From Tritrichomonas foetus (lineage: Eukaryota > Parabasalia > Tritrichomonadida > Tritrichomonadidae), in the NCBI GenBank assembly GCA_001839685.1, contig MLAK01001195.1:1-17248 (forward strand): 17,248 nt of DNA. The letters run 5' to 3'. Position numbers and translations under genes: made by a program. Below are positions 14,934-17,248 of this stretch, one piece after another (the stretch's first letter is position 1; the number at the start of each line of letters is the position of its first letter). Below the pieces are notes generated by a model. That model was not told where the DNA came from and searched no databases. It saw only the letters and a list, made by a program, of their open reading frames with translations.

Positions 14934-17248
14934 TTAATCTTTTGTAAAGAAAGCAATAACAGATTTTTGGGAAATTTCCTCCAATTCTTTTTGCATATTT
15001 TCATCTGAAAGTTTACTTAGTTCATATATGATTTCATCATCAATGATGACTATTTCCCCTTCAGAGAAAACTACAGTCTTAAAGTGAGACTTGGAATTTA
15101 TATTGTTCCCAGGGTTAGTGATAATTGAATTAAGAATGTAATAATTATCGTCAATTTCTAACATTCTTGGAACATCGACATCTCTATTATTAAACATGTT
15201 TGTGCTTTTCCTGTCAAGTTGAATAATTAATAATGTTGGAAACTCTAGCTCTAGATTAGCATTGTAATTTTGATGACCTCTGCTACAAAAAACTGAATGA
15301 ATATCGCGAATGATGCACTCCCTAAAAGATTCAAATTCATGATTTATTTTGATTTGTATTCCGTACGTGTCTCCATCAATCAAGGGGCTGTGACAAAATG
15401 TGCAAAATTGTTGATTCAGTAAATGCTTATGAAAATAAATATCCTTATTTTCAATTCCAGAAATATCCACTATATATTCGATTGCAGAAAAAACATCAAA
15501 TTGTTGACAACCATTTCGAATGAATGTTGTTTGCACACATTGAGGCATTTCAATAGAATGATCACTATTTAGAAGTTTACATATAAAATGATAGAATACT
15601 GGGAAAGTGATTTGAATATTCTGCATATTTCTTCTGAAGTGCTCTGAACTCAACAAGGCTTGGATGGCTGCATTTAGCCAACAGGTTTGATATAGGTTTT
15701 TGATACCAACGCTTAAAAAATATGATCCATTTGACATCATTAATCTTTTGAGTTTTTGGTTTTCAAGATAATAGCTCAAATCGTTTTGATTTAATAATTG
15801 CACATATTTTTCTGATAAACAATCAGAAATCGAAACCTCCAAATCCTCAGAATCGTCTTCTGACGTTATTAATGCCTGTTCTAAATAGTTTTCAAAAGCG
15901 GCTTGAGTTTCAGGAGAGTCTTCTTCTTCTATGAAAAGAGATTCTCTGATTAAATCTAGCATAATTGAATCAAATGAATCTTGACATTCATTTCCTTCAA
16001 AATCTTCTGGAATTTCCCTTAATATGGATTTTGTGTGTCCAATATCACTTTCCTTCCCATTATTGCGGTATAAATTCCTTAATTTGTTTTGTTTTTCGCG
16101 ATAAGTAATATTTTTAATTTTATATTCACGATGTACTGAAGTAAAATTTTGCAGCGTATCATTAAAAATTTTTGTCTTTGTCATTTTTGTTTGGGAAAAT
16201 AAATTCTTCATCCAGGTATCTTCGTTATTTGAAAGAACTGCTAGGTTATTCCTTAATTCGTACGAGTTCCGAAATGCATAGAGCTTCGGAGCGAAAAAAA
16301 GTCGTGCATGATGAAATGATTCTAATTTTTGTGTTGAGTATGCTTGCGAAGAAAATTTTATAATTTTTTGAGTATTTTCAAGAAATTTTATAAAGACTAA
16401 TTTAGTGTTTGGGTTGGATTCATCAAAATATGCTCCTTTATCCACTTCAGTTTTGTGATTACACAGAGGAGTACAATTTCTTGAAAAATGATTCACGATG
16501 TTCAAGTACTTATCAACTCGCAACTGGTCATTAGGTTCAAATTTTATCAAATATTTCACATACCTTATAAAGTCAGGGATTAAATTAGAAAATACTCCTT
16601 TGGTTTTTGTACTATTGTTTATTTTGACAAGCATTCTTTTTATTGACGAAAGCGCATGTCTGGGATCAATATGACGATTAAATTGATTCATATTTTTAAC
16701 ATGTTTCCACAAACTGGCATCTAAATCCGAACAAAAACCAGTAAACTTTCTGTCGCTAATAACATCACGTAATGATTCAATCCCTACAATTTCAAGAGTA
16801 TTTGGCGAAACATTAGTATTTACATTCCCCCTTAAACCCGGATAAGGTTTAGTAAAAAATGCTTGGCCGACAATTTTTCCTTCAAGATTCATTATTGTCG
16901 TTGTATGCTGTTTGGCATAACGAGGATGTGACCAGGATCCGTCCACAAAACAACAATTATTATCAATCATACTGTTTTTCCATTTTAGCATAGAATTTGA
17001 AGTCATTTCTTTTATTTTCAAGCCAAGATTGCTCTGCTTTTGATATACAAGAGAATTTCCATATGTTTTTATGCCGATTAATCCCAGAAAAAGTCTTGCT
17101 TTATAGATAGTTATACCCGAACAAAGAATGGCGGCTAAATAAGATTCGCATGACGTGTCTTTTCTAATATCATAATGAAAAGGTATTTCTGGGTTATTGT
17201 CATCATCATTATTATTGTTATAATTGTTATTATTATCATTATTATTGT
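14934..17248 (-). CDS. Kolobok/THAP9-like transposase fused to a ubiquitin-specific protease (5' end outside window)
   Basis: At least 771 stop-free codons run from the right edge to a TAA at 14936-14934; a frame starting at 17021 would use TTG and cut off conserved sequence. The edge encodes an Asn/Asp-rich tract, then YLAAILCSGITIYKARLFL, typical of transposase N-terminal helices. Transposase core: FVDGSWSHPRYAKQHTT (catalytic Asp codon 16941-16943), FCSDLDASLWKHV (Asp 16725-16727 or 16719-16721), a C-x3-C-x-H patch near 16460, and KLESFHHARLFFAPK (Glu 16320-16322). An acidic linker follows. USP domain: GIKNLYQTCWLNAAIQALL (nucleophile Cys 15681-15683, oxyanion Asn 15696-15698), CQQFDVFSAIEYI, FCTFC, and YYILNSII...SHFKTVV (His 15084-15086), ending SVIAFFTKD. 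All catalytic residues appear present. Either a transposon gene or a domesticated copy; no terminal repeats are visible. Confidence 0.8.
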   Translation of the reverse strand, partial: NNNDNNNNYNNNNDDDNNPEIPFHYDIRKDTSCESYLAAILCSGITIYKARLFLGLIGIKTYGNSLVYQKQSNLGLKIKEMTSNSMLKWKNSMIDNNCCFVDGSWSHPRYAKQHTTTIMNLEGKIVGQAFFTKPYPGLRGNVNTNVSPNTLEIVGIESLRDVISDRKFTGFCSDLDASLWKHVKNMNQFNRHIDPRHALSSIKRMLVKINNSTKTKGVFSNLIPDFIRYVKYLIKFEPNDQLRVDKYLNIVNHFSRNCTPLCNHKTEVDKGAYFDESNPNTKLVFIKFLENTQKIIKFSSQAYSTQKLESFHHARLFFAPKLYAFRNSYELRNNLAVLSNNEDTWMKNLFSQTKMTKTKIFNDTLQNFTSVHREYKIKNITYREKQNKLRNLYRNNGKESDIGHTKSILREIPEDFEGNECQDSFDSIMLDLIRESLFIEEEDSPETQAAFENYLEQALITSEDDSEDLEVSISDCLSEKYVQLLNQNDLSYYLENQKLKRLMMSNGSYFLSVGIKNLYQTCWLNAAIQALLSSEHFRRNMQNIQITFPVFYHFICKLLNSDHSIEMPQCVQTTFIRNGCQQFDVFSAIEYIVDISGIENKDIYFHKHLLNQQFCTFCHSPLIDGDTYGIQIKINHEFESFRECIIRDIHSVFCSRGHQNYNANLELEFPTLLIIQLDRKSTNMFNNRDVDVPRMLEIDDNYYILNSIITNPGNNINSKSHFKTVVFSEGEIVIIDDEIIYELSKLSDENMQKELEEISQKSVIAFFTKD
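17193..17248 (-). repeat. AAT-type triplet repeat encoding an Asn/Asp tract
   Basis: The right edge is a low-complexity run of ATT/GTT/ATC triplets, read on the minus strand as Asn with some Asp and Tyr. It stays in frame with the transposase-USP gene, so it is likely a coding linker ahead of the transposase rather than intergenic satellite. Its full length is not visible. Confidence 0.75.

Noticed and set aside
14934..17021. Annotating the transposase-USP gene as complete from the TTG at 17021.
   Set aside because: TTG is not a credible start here, and the frame continues upstream to the edge with conserved transposase-like sequence.
1..17248. tRNA, rRNA or spliceosomal introns.
   Set aside because: No paired A/B-box-like sequences, no rRNA-like stretch and no trichomonad intron signature were seen by eye; a covariance-model scan would be more sensitive.

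Overview
The window looks like nuclear DNA of a trichomonad (Parabasalia: Trichomonas or Tritrichomonas type). It is AT-rich, and every gene is a single uninterrupted frame. One protein has the BTB-like plus discoidin (F5/8-type C) layout that is hugely expanded in these protists. In four of the six genes with both ends visible, plus none in the edge gene, the stop codon overlaps or abuts a TAAA, the trichomonad polyadenylation signal. The zinc-finger gene has a TCAYW-type initiator about 10 nt before its ATG. The lineage call is inference from these traits; no rRNA or tRNA is present to confirm it.

Layout. 1-830: a 20-bp-period AT-rich minisatellite whose left end runs in the opposite orientation, with scattered N bases. 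831-1848: no gene, but a compact cluster of hairpins and direct repeats at 1503-1629. 1849-3276 (+): an all-helical, ARM-like protein. It converges on 3608-4927 (-), a helical protein with faint glomulin-like features. That gene is divergent, across 126 bp, from 5054-5830 (+), a tail-anchored membrane protein. 5831-6650: intergenic, with a 41-bp A-run that directly follows a short coding-like stretch. 6651-7901 (-): a BTB-like/F5-8C protein. 7902-9844: gene-poor. 9845-10990 (+): a coiled-coil protein. It converges on 11425-13035 (-), a ZNF598/Hel2-type RING plus C2H2 ubiquitin ligase of ribosome quality control. 13036-14933: gene-poor. 14934 to the right edge (-): a long open frame, incomplete at its 5' end.

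The best candidate for something new is that last frame. Its first half carries the D...D...E signatures and flanking motifs of a Kolobok/THAP9-like cut-and-paste transposase. Its second half is a ubiquitin-specific protease (USP, peptidase family C19) with Cys box, QQ box, Zn-type Cys pair and His box. Both lie in one stop-free frame of at least 771 codons. I know Ulp1-type and OTU-type proteases carried by mobile elements, but I do not recall a USP fused to a DDE transposase.

The genes do not form an operon and mostly lie in convergent or divergent pairs. The only shared theme is ubiquitin: a Hel2-like ligase, a possible glomulin-like protein and the transposase-linked deubiquitinase. I have no evidence that these are functionally linked. 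The listed starts use ATG. Three frames that could begin at an upstream TTG were shortened to the first ATG or, for the edge gene, extended to the window edge.
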